Assembly (NCBI RefSeq): GCF_945901735.1
Contig: NZ_CAMDLM010000016.1
Coordinates: 18,450 to 82,449 of the forward strand
Direction of reading: 5' to 3'
Source: Limnohabitans sp. Rim8
GTDB taxonomy: Bacteria > Pseudomonadota > Gammaproteobacteria > Burkholderiales > Burkholderiaceae_C
Length of the DNA stretch: 64,000 bases
Below the pieces are notes generated by a model. That model did not search any database. It was not told the origin of the DNA and saw only the letters and a list, made by a program, of their open reading frames with translations. Position numbers and translations under genes: made by a program. This document shows positions 34,701 to 42,438 of the stretch, piece after piece (position 1 is the first letter of the stretch; each line of letters begins with the position of its first letter).

Positions 34701-35374
34701 TTTTGCATGACCAACTCGAATGGTTGGCGGCAGAGGCCTTTGCGCTTGATGCGACCCAGGCCGCGCGCCTGAAGTACCGCTGCGAAAACGCCGGTTACAA
34801 GGCCCAGGCCGACGACGTGCTGCAGTGGCTCAGCCGTGTGGTGGCCCAGCCTTTGCGCGGGCCCAACGCGCCGCTGAACGCGTTGGGCACCTTGTTGCCC
34901 GAGATGGAGTTCTGGCTGCCCGCCGAGCGCCTGCATGCACGCCAGGTCGATGCCCTGTGCCAGCAGCACCTGTTGCCCGGCGTGAGCCGCCCGCAGCTGC
35001 CCGACGCGCAGCTGCACGGCATGCTGATGGGCTTTGCCGACTTGGTGTTTGCGCACGAAGGCCGCTACTGGGTGCTTGACTACAAATCGAATTACCTGGG
35101 GGCCGATGACGCGGCCTACACCGCACAGGCCCTGGATGCGGCCATGGCCCAGCACCGCTATGAGGTGCAGGCTGCGCTGTACATGCTGGCGCTGCACCGC
35201 TTGTTGCGCGCTCGCTTAGGGGATGCCTATGACCCGGCGCAGCAGTTGGGTGGCGCGGTGTATTTGTTTTTGCGCGGCATCGACGGGCCTGCGGGCGGCT
35301 GCTGCACCTTGCCTGCGCCTTTGGCGTTGCTCGACGGCCTGGACGCCATGTTGAACACCGAGGGGGTGGCATGA
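31703..35374 (+). CDS. recB: Exodeoxyribonuclease V subunit RecB (helicase-nuclease)
   Basis: 1223-residue 3'-5' SF1A helicase with a C-terminal nuclease. Walker A is ASAGTGKTWT (residues about 22-31); the UvrD-type motifs include FTRAATRELSDRIR, the DExx-type MIDEFQDTSPLQ and GDPKQSIYGFRGAD, and the late VKLITIHASKGLEYPVV and ALTRARHAL. The nuclease core is visible as HGMLMGFADLVF and YWVLDYKSNYLG (near residue 1120), with the metal-binding Asp and catalytic Lys. All functional motifs are intact. No palindromic insert like those in recC and recD was found here. It starts in an ATGA overlap with recC and ends in one with recD, so translation is probably coupled through the operon. Confidence 0.96.
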   Translation: MSTAHALNAHTFPLCGSHLIEASAGTGKTWTIAALYVRLVLGHGHDGTAPVRPMLPQDVLVMTFTRAATRELSDRIRARLTEAAQVFRGLAKTNDEFLQQLKDGYPEGEPREQAAHRLALAAQAMDDAAVYTIDAWCQRMLREHAFDSGCLFEENLVGDEAALRLEAVQDYWRQQLYPMGTALVTQVLGVWRDVPALDQDMRALMAVPLDDAEPGTLAQVLGQALAERDAQLAALKQGWCEKADNLLGWIEAQLAVKKHGWNGALLQVGRSQKWLEALKSWAQSDGDFKALKGAMGKGWNRFTPEGLLECRKDGDMVDLPPESQTYAHLLAGLEALPEPTQVARLHARTHVLQRMAELKRRSGLFGFADMLQRLDVALADPDSGERLAQRLREQFPVAMIDEFQDTSPLQFRIFDRIYRTADNRPDIALLLIGDPKQSIYGFRGADIHSYLAARRATAGRHHVLGTNFRSTQAVVAVVNRWFDLAPDAFGYQQGNEDPLPFLPVQANGRPEVFTTSAGDVPAMTVVHDACLRSTRDAQTQLSALCAEQIVAWLSDPQASFTDALKGGQPLQPKDIAVLVRTGKEAAAVRDALRARGVASVYLSDRDSVFASDEAQDLCLWLRGVAEPQDMRRVRAALGTRTVGLSLAELYDLATQDELLDQRAEQMRELHQTWQSQGVLAMLRQSLHVLQLAGRWRGQADGERRLTHVLHLAELLQAASGQIDGEQALIRWLVQQIDEAQSGNSSGSEAQTVRLESDEDLVKLITIHASKGLEYPVVCLPFAHSHRVVTADKAAVLQLDSGEGQRLWTLDFDKEDSQLADLDRLREDLRLWYVALTRARHALWVGWSAVKRGNGKTCVNHSCAAGHLLGSGQALEAADWLNKWQTLQTSKLGQVLSVHLHLAPAEVPLTLWHKPVQTTALREALSCTARIDKSWTIASFSRLTRDLSSQSLAPLVLHLNPPRPADDEPPEDTAMPTARLASPGALAPWHGFAKGPTAGNFLHDQLEWLAAEAFALDATQAARLKYRCENAGYKAQADDVLQWLSRVVAQPLRGPNAPLNALGTLLPEMEFWLPAERLHARQVDALCQQHLLPGVSRPQLPDAQLHGMLMGFADLVFAHEGRYWVLDYKSNYLGADDAAYTAQALDAAMAQHRYEVQAALYMLALHRLLRARLGDAYDPAQQLGGAVYLFLRGIDGPAGGCCTLPAPLALLDGLDAMLNTEGVA

Positions 35375-37542
35375 GTTTGAAAAACCCCCCACGCATCACG
35401 ACCGTGCCCACCGCGCAAATGGATTGGATCAAGGACCTGCCAGCCCAAGGCCTGCCCACCCAAGGCCTGTCCGCTGTGCAAACGGTTCAGTGGTTGAACC
35501 TGTGGACGGGCCAAGGCCTGCTGCGCCACATCGACAGCGCCTTCGCCGCACAAGTGCTGCGCCTCGACGCCGGTGCCCCTGCACCCTGGCTGGTGGCTGC
35601 GGCCATGCTCGCGCACATGGAAGGGCGCGGCCACACCTGCTTGTCTTTGGCCGAGTTGTGCCAGCCGCCAGTGGCCTTGCTGGGCTGGCCTGCTGTAGCC
35701 GTGGAAGGCCCGCAGGGCCTGAAGGCCTTGTGGGCACACCTGCCCGCCACGCTGGCCGACTGGCAAACCGCTTTGCTGGGCACGGTGTCTGGCGCGTGTT
35801 GGCGTGGGGTCGATGCCCCCGACCAAGGCCAGCCGCTGGTGCTGGGTGGCCCGGCCGATGCGCCGCTTTTGTACCTGCGCCGTTATGCGGGCTATGAGCA
35901 GCGCGTGGGCCAGAGCCTGCTGCAGCGTGCCAGCGAGCCCCTGGCCGTGCCCGAAGCGGCGGCACGCGAATGGCTGGACCGTTTCTTTGTGCCCAACCCC
36001 GAAGCGCCCAATCCCGAAGCGCACCACCTCACCGACTGGCAAAAGGTGGCCTGCGCTGTGGCACTGCGCGCGCGCCTGTCGGTCATCACCGGTGGGCCCG
36101 GCACCGGCAAGACCTACACCGCGGCCCGCTTGCTGGCCCTGTTGCTGGCGCTGCACCCCGATGGCACACCGCTGCGCGTGGCGCTGGCCGCGCCCACCGG
36201 CAAAGCAGCGGCGCGCCTGAAGCAGTCGATCGACGACGCATTGACCCGCTTGCCTGTGCCTGTTGACTCGGGGCTGGACCTGGGTGCGCTGATCGCCCGC
36301 ATGGGCCCGGCGCGCACACTGCATTCGCTGCTCGGGGCGCGGCCCGACACACGCCAGTTCCGCCACCACGCGGCCAACCCGCTCGATGTGGATGTGCTGA
36401 TCGTGGACGAAGCCTCGATGGTGCACCTGGAAATGATGGACGCCCTGCTGCAGGCCCTGCCGCCCACAGCCCGCTTGGTGTTGTTGGGCGACAAGGATCA
36501 ACTGGCCTCGGTCGAAGCCGGTGCGGTGTTGGGCGACCTGTGCCAAGACGCGGCAGCGGGCCGCTACAGCGGGGCCACGGCGCAGTTTGTGCAGCGCGCA
36601 GCCGGGCAGACCCTGGCCGCCGAATTTGTGCAGCCCGATCCGGCCCCTGTGTTGGCCCAGCAAACCGTGATGCTGCGCCAAAGCCGCCGCTTCAAAGGCG
36701 CCATCGGCCAGCTGGCCCTGGCCGTGAACCGGGGCGATGCCATTGCAGCCCGCGACGTTTTTGTAGGACCGGCCTCTGGCCGCGATGGCTTGGCTGGCGA
36801 TTCCTCGCGGTCGCAGACCGCTCCCACAGGGCCACTTTCTGCCCTGCTGGCTCTCCAGCCGAGCAGCCCCCAAGCGGTCTGCGCCCTGGCGCTGGGCGCA
36901 GCGGGCAAGCCTTCGTATGCCGATTACCTTCGCCTCATGCAAACTGGCCCGGCAGGGCAGGGTATGGCAGCGCACGCCAGTTGGGTCAGCAGCGTGCTCA
37001 AGGCCTTCGAGCGGTTTCGCATTTTGTGCGCGGTGCACCAAGGCGACTGGGGCACGCAAGCGCTGAATGCAGCGGTGCAAAAAGCCTTGGCCGATGCGGG
37101 CTTGCTGCACATCCAGGGCGAGTGGTACGAGGGGCGGCCCGTCATGGTCACGCGCAACGACGCACAGTTGGGGGTCTTCAATGGCGACGTGGGCGTGGTG
37201 TTGCCGGGCACCGAGGGCAAGCCCAAGGTTTGGTTTTTGGACGGTCAAGCCCTGCGATCGGTGAGCGTCATGCGCTTGGCCCAGGTCGACACCGCGTTTG
37301 TCATGACGGTGCACAAAAGCCAGGGCTCGGAGTTCGAGCACACCGCGCTGGTGTTGCCACCGGGCGCTGCCGAGGTGCTCAGCCGCGAGCTGGTCTACAC
37401 CGGCATCACCCGGGCCCGCGAGCAGTTCACCCTGATCGAAGCCGAAGCCGGTTTGCTCGAAGCGGCCACCCACCGCCCCAGCATGCGCGCCAGTGGTTTG
37501 GCCCAGAGGTGGGCCCAGCCGCTTGTGAAGGCCGGTGCCTGA
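35371..37542 (+). CDS. recD: Exodeoxyribonuclease V subunit RecD (5'-3' helicase), with in-frame palindromic insert
   Basis: 723-residue SF1B helicase of RecBCD. The N-terminal part is the RecBC-interaction domain; Walker A is VITGGPGTGKTYTAARLL (near 238-247). Further motifs are AAPTGKAAARLKQS, TLHSLLGARPD, LIVDEASMVHLEMM and GDKDQLASVEAGAVLGD. The late motif is MTVHKSQGSEFEHTALVLP with TGITRAREQFTL. Residues 465-487, between LALAVNRGDAIAA and the next conserved stretch, come from a 69-nt palindromic element. The protein is about 115 residues longer than E. coli RecD (608), which the insert explains only in part. It starts in an ATGA overlap with recB. Confidence 0.95.
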   Translation: MSLKNPPRITTVPTAQMDWIKDLPAQGLPTQGLSAVQTVQWLNLWTGQGLLRHIDSAFAAQVLRLDAGAPAPWLVAAAMLAHMEGRGHTCLSLAELCQPPVALLGWPAVAVEGPQGLKALWAHLPATLADWQTALLGTVSGACWRGVDAPDQGQPLVLGGPADAPLLYLRRYAGYEQRVGQSLLQRASEPLAVPEAAAREWLDRFFVPNPEAPNPEAHHLTDWQKVACAVALRARLSVITGGPGTGKTYTAARLLALLLALHPDGTPLRVALAAPTGKAAARLKQSIDDALTRLPVPVDSGLDLGALIARMGPARTLHSLLGARPDTRQFRHHAANPLDVDVLIVDEASMVHLEMMDALLQALPPTARLVLLGDKDQLASVEAGAVLGDLCQDAAAGRYSGATAQFVQRAAGQTLAAEFVQPDPAPVLAQQTVMLRQSRRFKGAIGQLALAVNRGDAIAARDVFVGPASGRDGLAGDSSRSQTAPTGPLSALLALQPSSPQAVCALALGAAGKPSYADYLRLMQTGPAGQGMAAHASWVSSVLKAFERFRILCAVHQGDWGTQALNAAVQKALADAGLLHIQGEWYEGRPVMVTRNDAQLGVFNGDVGVVLPGTEGKPKVWFLDGQALRSVSVMRLAQVDTAFVMTVHKSQGSEFEHTALVLPPGAAEVLSRELVYTGITRAREQFTLIEAEAGLLEAATHRPSMRASGLAQRWAQPLVKAGA
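36763..36831. repeat. 69-nt palindromic element inserted in frame in recD
   Basis: Arms 36763-36785 (GTAGGACCGGCCTCTGG...) and 36805-36827 (TCGCGGTCGCAGACCGCTCC...) are inverted repeats with six mismatches over 23 positions. In the recD frame it encodes VGPASGRDGLAGDS then SRSQTAPTG. Aligned with the recC insert, 12 of 23 residues are identical, and the distance between arm codons is exactly 14 codons in both. Confidence 0.85.
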
Positions 37543-37547
37543 AGCAC

Positions 37548-37814
37548 TCAGCTGGCGTAGCCCGCGCATGCCCCGGCATTGGGTCGGCCCCGGCATTCGC
37601 GCAACAGGCGTTTGTCGCGATCGGCCTTGCTTTCTGCCGAGCCTTTGTCGGTGGGCGGCTTGGGGGCTTTGGCCTGTTGGGGTTTTTTGGCGGGTTTGTC
37701 GGCGGCGGTCACGGCGGTGAAGTTGTCCGTTGCCCCGCTGGCAGGCACGGCCGCCAGCCATCCCAGTCCCAAAACCACGCTGGCGAGCGTCGACGCTAAA
37801 TGCCGAGTCTTCAT
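37548..37814 (-). CDS. Small secreted hypothetical protein (PsiF-like pattern)
   Basis: 88-residue protein. An N-terminal signal peptide (TRHLASTLASVVLGLGWLAAVPASG) is followed by a Lys/Ala/Pro-rich linker and a C-terminal RDKRLLRECRGRPNAGACAGYAS with two cysteines. The end recalls PsiF-repeat and related small periplasmic proteins in which Cys residues are conserved, but the match is too short to be sure. The ATG at 37814 is chosen because the signal peptide begins there. It converges with recD five bases away and is divergent from the aminotransferase. Confidence 0.62.
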   Translation of the reverse strand: MKTRHLASTLASVVLGLGWLAAVPASGATDNFTAVTAADKPAKKPQQAKAPKPPTDKGSAESKADRDKRLLRECRGRPNAGACAGYAS

Positions 37815-37948
37815 GGCGTTCTCCCTGTCTTTTGTTGTGCTGTGCATCATAGGCAAGCCCTGCAGATCTGCAAGCATCTGCTGCGTCGAGATGACAAGCT
37901 GTGCAAGTGGTGACTCGCTGCGTGCACCTGAGCCTTTACGATGCGGGC

Positions 37949-39148
37949 ATGAACAAAAACACCACCCCTTTCATGCGCCAGGCCGTCATGGACTTGGAAG
38001 AGTCCCGCATCCGTGAAGTCGCCAACGCGGGCATGGGCCGCCCCGATGTGCTGGCCTTTTGGTTTGGAGAATCTGACGAGGTGACGCCCGACACCGTGCG
38101 CCAAGCCGCCATCGATTCGCTGCAAAAAGGCGAAACTTTTTATGCCCACAACCTGGGCCTGCCCGAGTTGCGCGAGGCCGTGTCCGATTACATGTCGGCC
38201 CTGCATGGCCCCATTGGCGTGGACCGACTGGCCATCACTTCGGGCGGCGTGAATGCGCTCATGCTGGCGGCGCAAGCCCTGATCGATGCCGGTGACGACG
38301 TGGTTGCCGTGACGCCCGTGTGGCCCAACCTGACGGCGCAGGCGCTGGTGATGGGCGCGAATTTGAAGTGCGTGCCGCTGCGCCCGGTGAATGGCCAGTG
38401 GCAGCTCGACATGGCGGCGCTCAAAGCCGCCATCACACCCGTCACGCGGATGCTGATCGTCAACTCACCCAACAACCCGACAGGCTGGACGCTCAGCCGC
38501 GCCGAGCAGGCCGACATTCTGGCGCACTGCCGCAGCACCGGCACCTGGGTGCTGGCCGACGAGGTGTACGAGCGCTTGTATTACGAAACCGATACCGCCA
38601 ACGGCTGCGCCCCGTCGTTTTTGGATGTGTCCGAGCCCGAGGACCGACTGGTGGTGGTGCACAGCTTCTCCAAGAGCTTTTTGATGACCGGCTGGCGCTT
38701 GGGCTGGCTGGTGATGCCCGCCGCCATGACGCCGCACATGGGCAAACTGATCGAGTTCAACACCTCGTGTGCTTCGGTGTTCACCCAAAAGGCGGGGGTG
38801 GTGGCTTTGCAAAACACCGCAGACATCACGCCCCGCGTGGTGGCTCACCTCAAAACCTGCCGCGACACCTTGCTGCCGCTGCTGCAAGCCGTTCCGGGCG
38901 TGCAAGTGGCCCCGGCCAAAGGCGGCATGTACGCGTTTTTCAGGCTCGACGGGCACCCTGATTCGGTGCAGACGGCCAAGCGCCTGGTGGCCGAAGCCGG
39001 GTTGGGTCTGGCCCCCGGCGAAGCCTTTGCGCCTGAAGCGGCCGGCTGGCTGCGCTGGTGCTTCGCGTCCAAAGACCTGGCGCGGCTGGCGCAAGGTGTA
39101 GAGCGGCTCAAAACCTGGTTGCGTCTTAACCCATCGGCTGCCGTCTGA
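37949..39148 (+). CDS. PLP-dependent aminotransferase class I/II
   Basis: 399-residue fold-type I aminotransferase. Visible family features: ITSGGVNALMLAAQALIDAGDDVV, the NSPNNPTGW turn, VLADEVYERLYYE, and the Schiff-base lysine K242 in VVHSFSKSFLMTGWRLGWLV. The C-terminal GMYAFFRLDG and LAPGEAFAPEAAGWLRWCFA contain the arginine-type carboxylate-binding region. It transfers an amino group between an amino acid and a 2-oxo acid. Aspartate- or aromatic-type specificity cannot be fixed. The ATG at 37949 is preferred over upstream alternative starts. A copy of the composite repeat follows the gene. Confidence 0.92.
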   Translation: MNKNTTPFMRQAVMDLEESRIREVANAGMGRPDVLAFWFGESDEVTPDTVRQAAIDSLQKGETFYAHNLGLPELREAVSDYMSALHGPIGVDRLAITSGGVNALMLAAQALIDAGDDVVAVTPVWPNLTAQALVMGANLKCVPLRPVNGQWQLDMAALKAAITPVTRMLIVNSPNNPTGWTLSRAEQADILAHCRSTGTWVLADEVYERLYYETDTANGCAPSFLDVSEPEDRLVVVHSFSKSFLMTGWRLGWLVMPAAMTPHMGKLIEFNTSCASVFTQKAGVVALQNTADITPRVVAHLKTCRDTLLPLLQAVPGVQVAPAKGGMYAFFRLDGHPDSVQTAKRLVAEAGLGLAPGEAFAPEAAGWLRWCFASKDLARLAQGVERLKTWLRLNPSAAV

Positions 39149-39202
39149 GTCGGCCATGGCGCAGTTCGATCGGGATGTGCTGACGAGCCAAGACACGGTT
39201 TT

Positions 39203-39304
39203 GTAGGTCGGTGCCTTCAGGTCCGACGTCTTGAGTGCGTCACCGCCTCTTGAAAATGTCGCTCCGCGAAGGGATGGCTGTCGGACCATAAAGGCCCGAC
39301 CTAC
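39203..39304. repeat. About 100-bp composite inverted repeat, copy 3 plus partial end
   Basis: Runs from GTAGGTCGGTGCCTTCAGG to a matching end CCATAAAGGCCCGACCTAC, with the ATGTCGCTCCGCGAAGGGA core. A further partial end (GTCGGACCCTCAAGG, 39319 onward to about 39345) follows directly, so a second unit once lay next to it. It sits between the convergent aminotransferase and amiC genes, where it could end or stabilise both transcripts. Confidence 0.83.
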
Positions 39305-39365
39305 AAAAAGAAGGAATGTCGGACCCTCAAGGCTCTGACCGACGAGCGGCGTTGCTTTGCGGGGC

Positions 39366-40760
39366 TCACAGGCTACGGTTGCGCGCCAACGGCGGGTTGC
39401 GCGAAAAATACGCCAGGATGCCGCGCAGCAGGGCGTCAGTCAGTTGCTTTTGGTAGGCCTCGCTGCGCAGTTTTTCTTCTTCTTCCGGGTTGCTGATGAA
39501 GGCGGTCTCGACCAGCACGCTGGGGATGTCGGGGGCTTTGAGCACCGCAAAACCGGCTTGCTCGACACGGGGTTTGTGCAACTTGCCCACGCTGCCGATC
39601 TCGCGCAGCAAGCTGTTGCCGAGTGTCAGGCTGTCCTTGATTTGCGCTGCAGTGCTCATGTCGAGCAAGGCGTGTTGCACCTGGGTATCTTGCCCGCCCA
39701 GGTTCACGCCGCCGATGTCGTCGGCCTTGTTTTCTTTTTGCGCCATCCAGCGCGCCGCTGCGCTCGTGGCCCCACCCTGGCTGAGCGCGAACACGCTGGC
39801 ACCTTGCGGGCGTGGGGTGTAAAAAGCATCGGCATGGATACTGACAAACAAGTCAGATTGCACGCGCCGGGCTTTTTGCACGCGCACATGCAGGGGCACA
39901 AAAAAGTCGGCATCACGGGTCATGAAGGCCCGCATGGGGCTGCCGCCCACGCTGCTGGCGTTGATGCGCTCACTCAGCATTTTGGCGATTTTCAGCACCA
40001 CGTCTTTTTCGCGTGTGCCGCCTGGGCCAATGGCACCCGGGTCCTCGCCGCCATGGCCCGGGTCCAAGGTGACCACGATCAGCCGTTCGGTGCGGGGCGG
40101 CTCGGGTGTCCTGCCCGGGCGGCTCGGGTTGTCCATGAAGGGGCCTTCGCTGCGGGACGTGTCGGGTCGGCGGGTGGTCGGCGCGGGCAAAGGCAGGGCG
40201 CCTGAGCCGGACTGGGTTTGCCGGGCGATCAGATCGCCCAAGGGGTCGTTCACCGTGGCCCCGGCCCCGGGCAGGCTGCCCACGGCAGACGGGGTTTTGG
40301 CCGAGATGCGCTCTTGGATCAGCTGCTCCAGTGGGTCAATGGCTTGGCTGGGGTAGAGGTCGAGCACCAAGCGGTGTGCATAAGGGGCCACGGGTTGCAG
40401 GCTGAAGACTTGCGGCGCGATGGGGTGTTTGAGGTCGATGACCAGCCGCACCACGTTGGCGCTGAACTGGCCCACGCGGATGCCGGCAATGTTCGGGTCA
40501 GACGCTTGCACCTTGCCCACCAGCTCGCGCAATGCGGCGTTCAGTTGCATGCCTTGGATGTCCACCGCCAGGCGTGGTGGTGAGGCGATGAAGGTCTGGG
40601 TGCTTTGGATGGGCGCGTCCGATTCGAGCGTGACGCGGCTGTAATCGGCCGCGGGCCAAATGCGCACCGCCAGCATGTTGGCACCCCGAGCGATCTGTGC
40701 GGCGCCCAGGCTCAGCACCAGAAAACCCGCCTGGACCAGGCGACGGCGGTCACTGCGCAT
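39366..40760 (-). CDS. amiC: N-acetylmuramoyl-L-alanine amidase AmiC with AMIN domain
   Basis: 464-residue periplasmic amidase that cleaves septal peptidoglycan between MurNAc and L-Ala during cell separation. The start MRSDRRRLVQAGFLVLSLGA has paired arginines before a hydrophobic core, as in Tat-exported AmiA/AmiC. The AMIN domain (about 35-150) is followed by a Ser/Pro-rich linker and a zinc amidase_3 domain (about 235-455). Zinc and catalytic residues are seen in LDPGHGGEDPGA, SIHADAF and ETAFISNPEEE. ATG at 40760 is chosen. The 5' end overlaps the 3' end of tsaE by 11 bases on the same strand, the usual Burkholderiales order. Confidence 0.94.
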   Translation of the reverse strand: MRSDRRRLVQAGFLVLSLGAAQIARGANMLAVRIWPAADYSRVTLESDAPIQSTQTFIASPPRLAVDIQGMQLNAALRELVGKVQASDPNIAGIRVGQFSANVVRLVIDLKHPIAPQVFSLQPVAPYAHRLVLDLYPSQAIDPLEQLIQERISAKTPSAVGSLPGAGATVNDPLGDLIARQTQSGSGALPLPAPTTRRPDTSRSEGPFMDNPSRPGRTPEPPRTERLIVVTLDPGHGGEDPGAIGPGGTREKDVVLKIAKMLSERINASSVGGSPMRAFMTRDADFFVPLHVRVQKARRVQSDLFVSIHADAFYTPRPQGASVFALSQGGATSAAARWMAQKENKADDIGGVNLGGQDTQVQHALLDMSTAAQIKDSLTLGNSLLREIGSVGKLHKPRVEQAGFAVLKAPDIPSVLVETAFISNPEEEEKLRSEAYQKQLTDALLRGILAYFSRNPPLARNRSL

Positions 40761-41328
40761 GGGCCGCACCTTGGATCCACGATTGCAGCCACATGCGGCC
40801 GCGCTGTGTGCCTGTGCCGATGCGCACCAGGCGCTGGTCTTCGTCGATGGCATCGAGCGTGATCACCCAATCGGGCGGGGGCAGTTGCCCGGCCACTTTG
40901 TCCGGCCACTCCATGAGTTTGAGGCCCGGTCCGGCAAAGATGTCGCGAAAGCCCGCGTCTTCCCATTCCTGGGGGTCGTTGAAACGGTAAAAGTCAAAAT
41001 GCCAGATGGGCCAGGCCATCCCTCCCGCTCCGCCCGTGCCCGCCAGGTTGACCGCTTGGTGGGGTTCAACTACAGCGTAAGTCGGGCTTTTGATGCGGCC
41101 CGTCACCCCAGCGGCGCGCAGCAGGTGGCGCACCAAGGTGGTCTTGCCCGCACCCAGGTTGCCGCGCAGCTCAATGCGCGCATCGCGCCCGCCCGGCCAT
41201 TGGCCGAGGCCTTGCGCCAATTGCGTGGCAAAGGCCTGCGTGGCGGCCTCGTTCGGCCACAAGCCCTCCCAATATGCCGGTGCGTCGGGGCTTTCTACAA
41301 TCGGCGGGTGACTGCTCAACGTACTCAA
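40750..41328 (-). CDS. tsaE: tRNA threonylcarbamoyladenosine biosynthesis ATPase TsaE
   Basis: About 190-residue P-loop ATPase that drives the TsaB-TsaD complex to make t6A37 in ANN-decoding tRNAs. The Walker A is GNLGAGKTTLVRHLL; KSPTYAVVEPH and FDFYRFNDPQEWEDAGF are conserved family segments; and LKLMEWPDK is the late motif. There is no ATG in a suitable place. In-frame TTGs exist at 41391, 41328, 41319 and 41262; 41328 is a compromise, because the conserved fold begins near 41280. With any of the first three, the 5' end overlaps the divergent queG start. The C-terminus overlaps amiC. Confidence 0.9.
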   Translation of the reverse strand: MSTLSSHPPIVESPDAPAYWEGLWPNEAATQAFATQLAQGLGQWPGGRDARIELRGNLGAGKTTLVRHLLRAAGVTGRIKSPTYAVVEPHQAVNLAGTGGAGGMAWPIWHFDFYRFNDPQEWEDAGFRDIFAGPGLKLMEWPDKVAGQLPPPDWVITLDAIDEDQRLVRIGTGTQRGRMWLQSWIQGAAHAQ

Positions 41329-42438
41329 ATCGACTTTCTTGAACTGTGGCCCCAGATCCAGGTCTGGGCGCGTGAGTTGGGATTGTCCCAAATTGGCGTG
41401 ACGGGCATCGATTTGTCCTCGGCAGAGCCCGGATTACAGGCTTGGTTGGCTGAGGGTTTTCACGGCAGCATGGGCTACATGGCAAGCCATGGCATGAAGC
41501 GCGCCCGCCCGGCCGAGCTGGTGCCGGGCACGGTGAGCGTGATCACCGCCCGAATGGATTACTTGCCGCAGGGCACCCCGCCAGAGTGGTTGGCGCGTGA
41601 AACCGCCCGCAGCCTGCAGCCAGCAGAGGCGGTGGTGTCGCTCTATGCCCGGGGGCGTGACTACCACAAGGTTTTGCGCAGCCGCCTGCAAAAACTGCAG
41701 GACCGCATCGCCGAGGCGATTGGCCCCTTTGGCCACCGCGTGTTCACAGACTCTGCGCCGGTGCTGGAGGCCGAGCTGGCCACCCGCAGCGGCTTGGGTT
41801 GGCGCGGCAAACACACGCTGGTCCTCTCACGCGAGGCCGGGTCGATGTTTTTTCTGGGCGAGTTGTTTGTGGACTTGGCGCTGCCCGAAACGCCTGCCGC
41901 ATCGGCGCATTGCGGCCAGTGCACTGCCTGCATGGACCTGTGCCCCACGCAGGCCATCGTCGGCCCCTACAAGTTGGATGCGCGGCGCTGTATTTCTTAT
42001 TTGACGATTGAGCACGCCGGGCCGATTGACGAGGCCTTGCGGCCGTTGATTGGCAACCGAATTTATGGCTGCGACGACTGTCAGCTGGCTTGCCCCTGGA
42101 ACAAGTTCGCGCAAATCAGCCCTTTGCCCGATTGGCAAGCGCGCGACGGTTTGGGCGCGGGCAGCATCGCTGAGCTCATGGCCTGGAACGAAGCCGAGTT
42201 TTTGCGCCGCACCGAGGGCAGCGCCATCCGCCGAATCGGCCATGCCCGCTGGTTGCGCAATCTGGCCTTGGCGGCGGGCAATGCGCTGGCCACCTCGGCC
42301 TTGCCGGAAGGTGAGCGCCAGGTTTTGCTGCAGGCGTTGGCTGTGCACACTGCCCACCCAGACCCGGTGGTGCAAGAGCAGGTGGCTTGGTCGCAAGCCC
42401 AAAATGCGGACCGCCTTGCGCCAAGAAGTCGGGCCTGA
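41308..42438 (+). CDS. queG: Epoxyqueuosine reductase QueG
   Basis: 376-residue cobalamin- and iron-sulfur-dependent enzyme that reduces epoxyqueuosine to queuosine in tRNA. Two [4Fe-4S] ferredoxin-like motifs are visible: CGQCTACMDLCPTQAI and CDDCQLACPWNKF. Also present are GRDYHKVLRSRLQKL and SGLGWRGKHTLVLSREAGS, typical of the cobalamin/substrate part, and a C-terminal HEAT-like stretch (RNLALAAGNAL...). It starts with GTG at 41308 (TAQRTQIDF follows). The stop codon lies in sequence that matches the edge of the composite repeat family (42428-42452). Divergent from tsaE with overlapping 5' ends. Confidence 0.94.
   Translation: MTAQRTQIDFLELWPQIQVWARELGLSQIGVTGIDLSSAEPGLQAWLAEGFHGSMGYMASHGMKRARPAELVPGTVSVITARMDYLPQGTPPEWLARETARSLQPAEAVVSLYARGRDYHKVLRSRLQKLQDRIAEAIGPFGHRVFTDSAPVLEAELATRSGLGWRGKHTLVLSREAGSMFFLGELFVDLALPETPAASAHCGQCTACMDLCPTQAIVGPYKLDARRCISYLTIEHAGPIDEALRPLIGNRIYGCDDCQLACPWNKFAQISPLPDWQARDGLGAGSIAELMAWNEAEFLRRTEGSAIRRIGHARWLRNLALAAGNALATSALPEGERQVLLQALAVHTAHPDPVVQEQVAWSQAQNADRLAPRSRA

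Noticed and set aside
32624..35197. Long minus-strand open frame opposite recB
   Set aside because: recB has all helicase and nuclease motifs on the plus strand. The antisense product has the Gln/His/Ala composition of a shadow frame.
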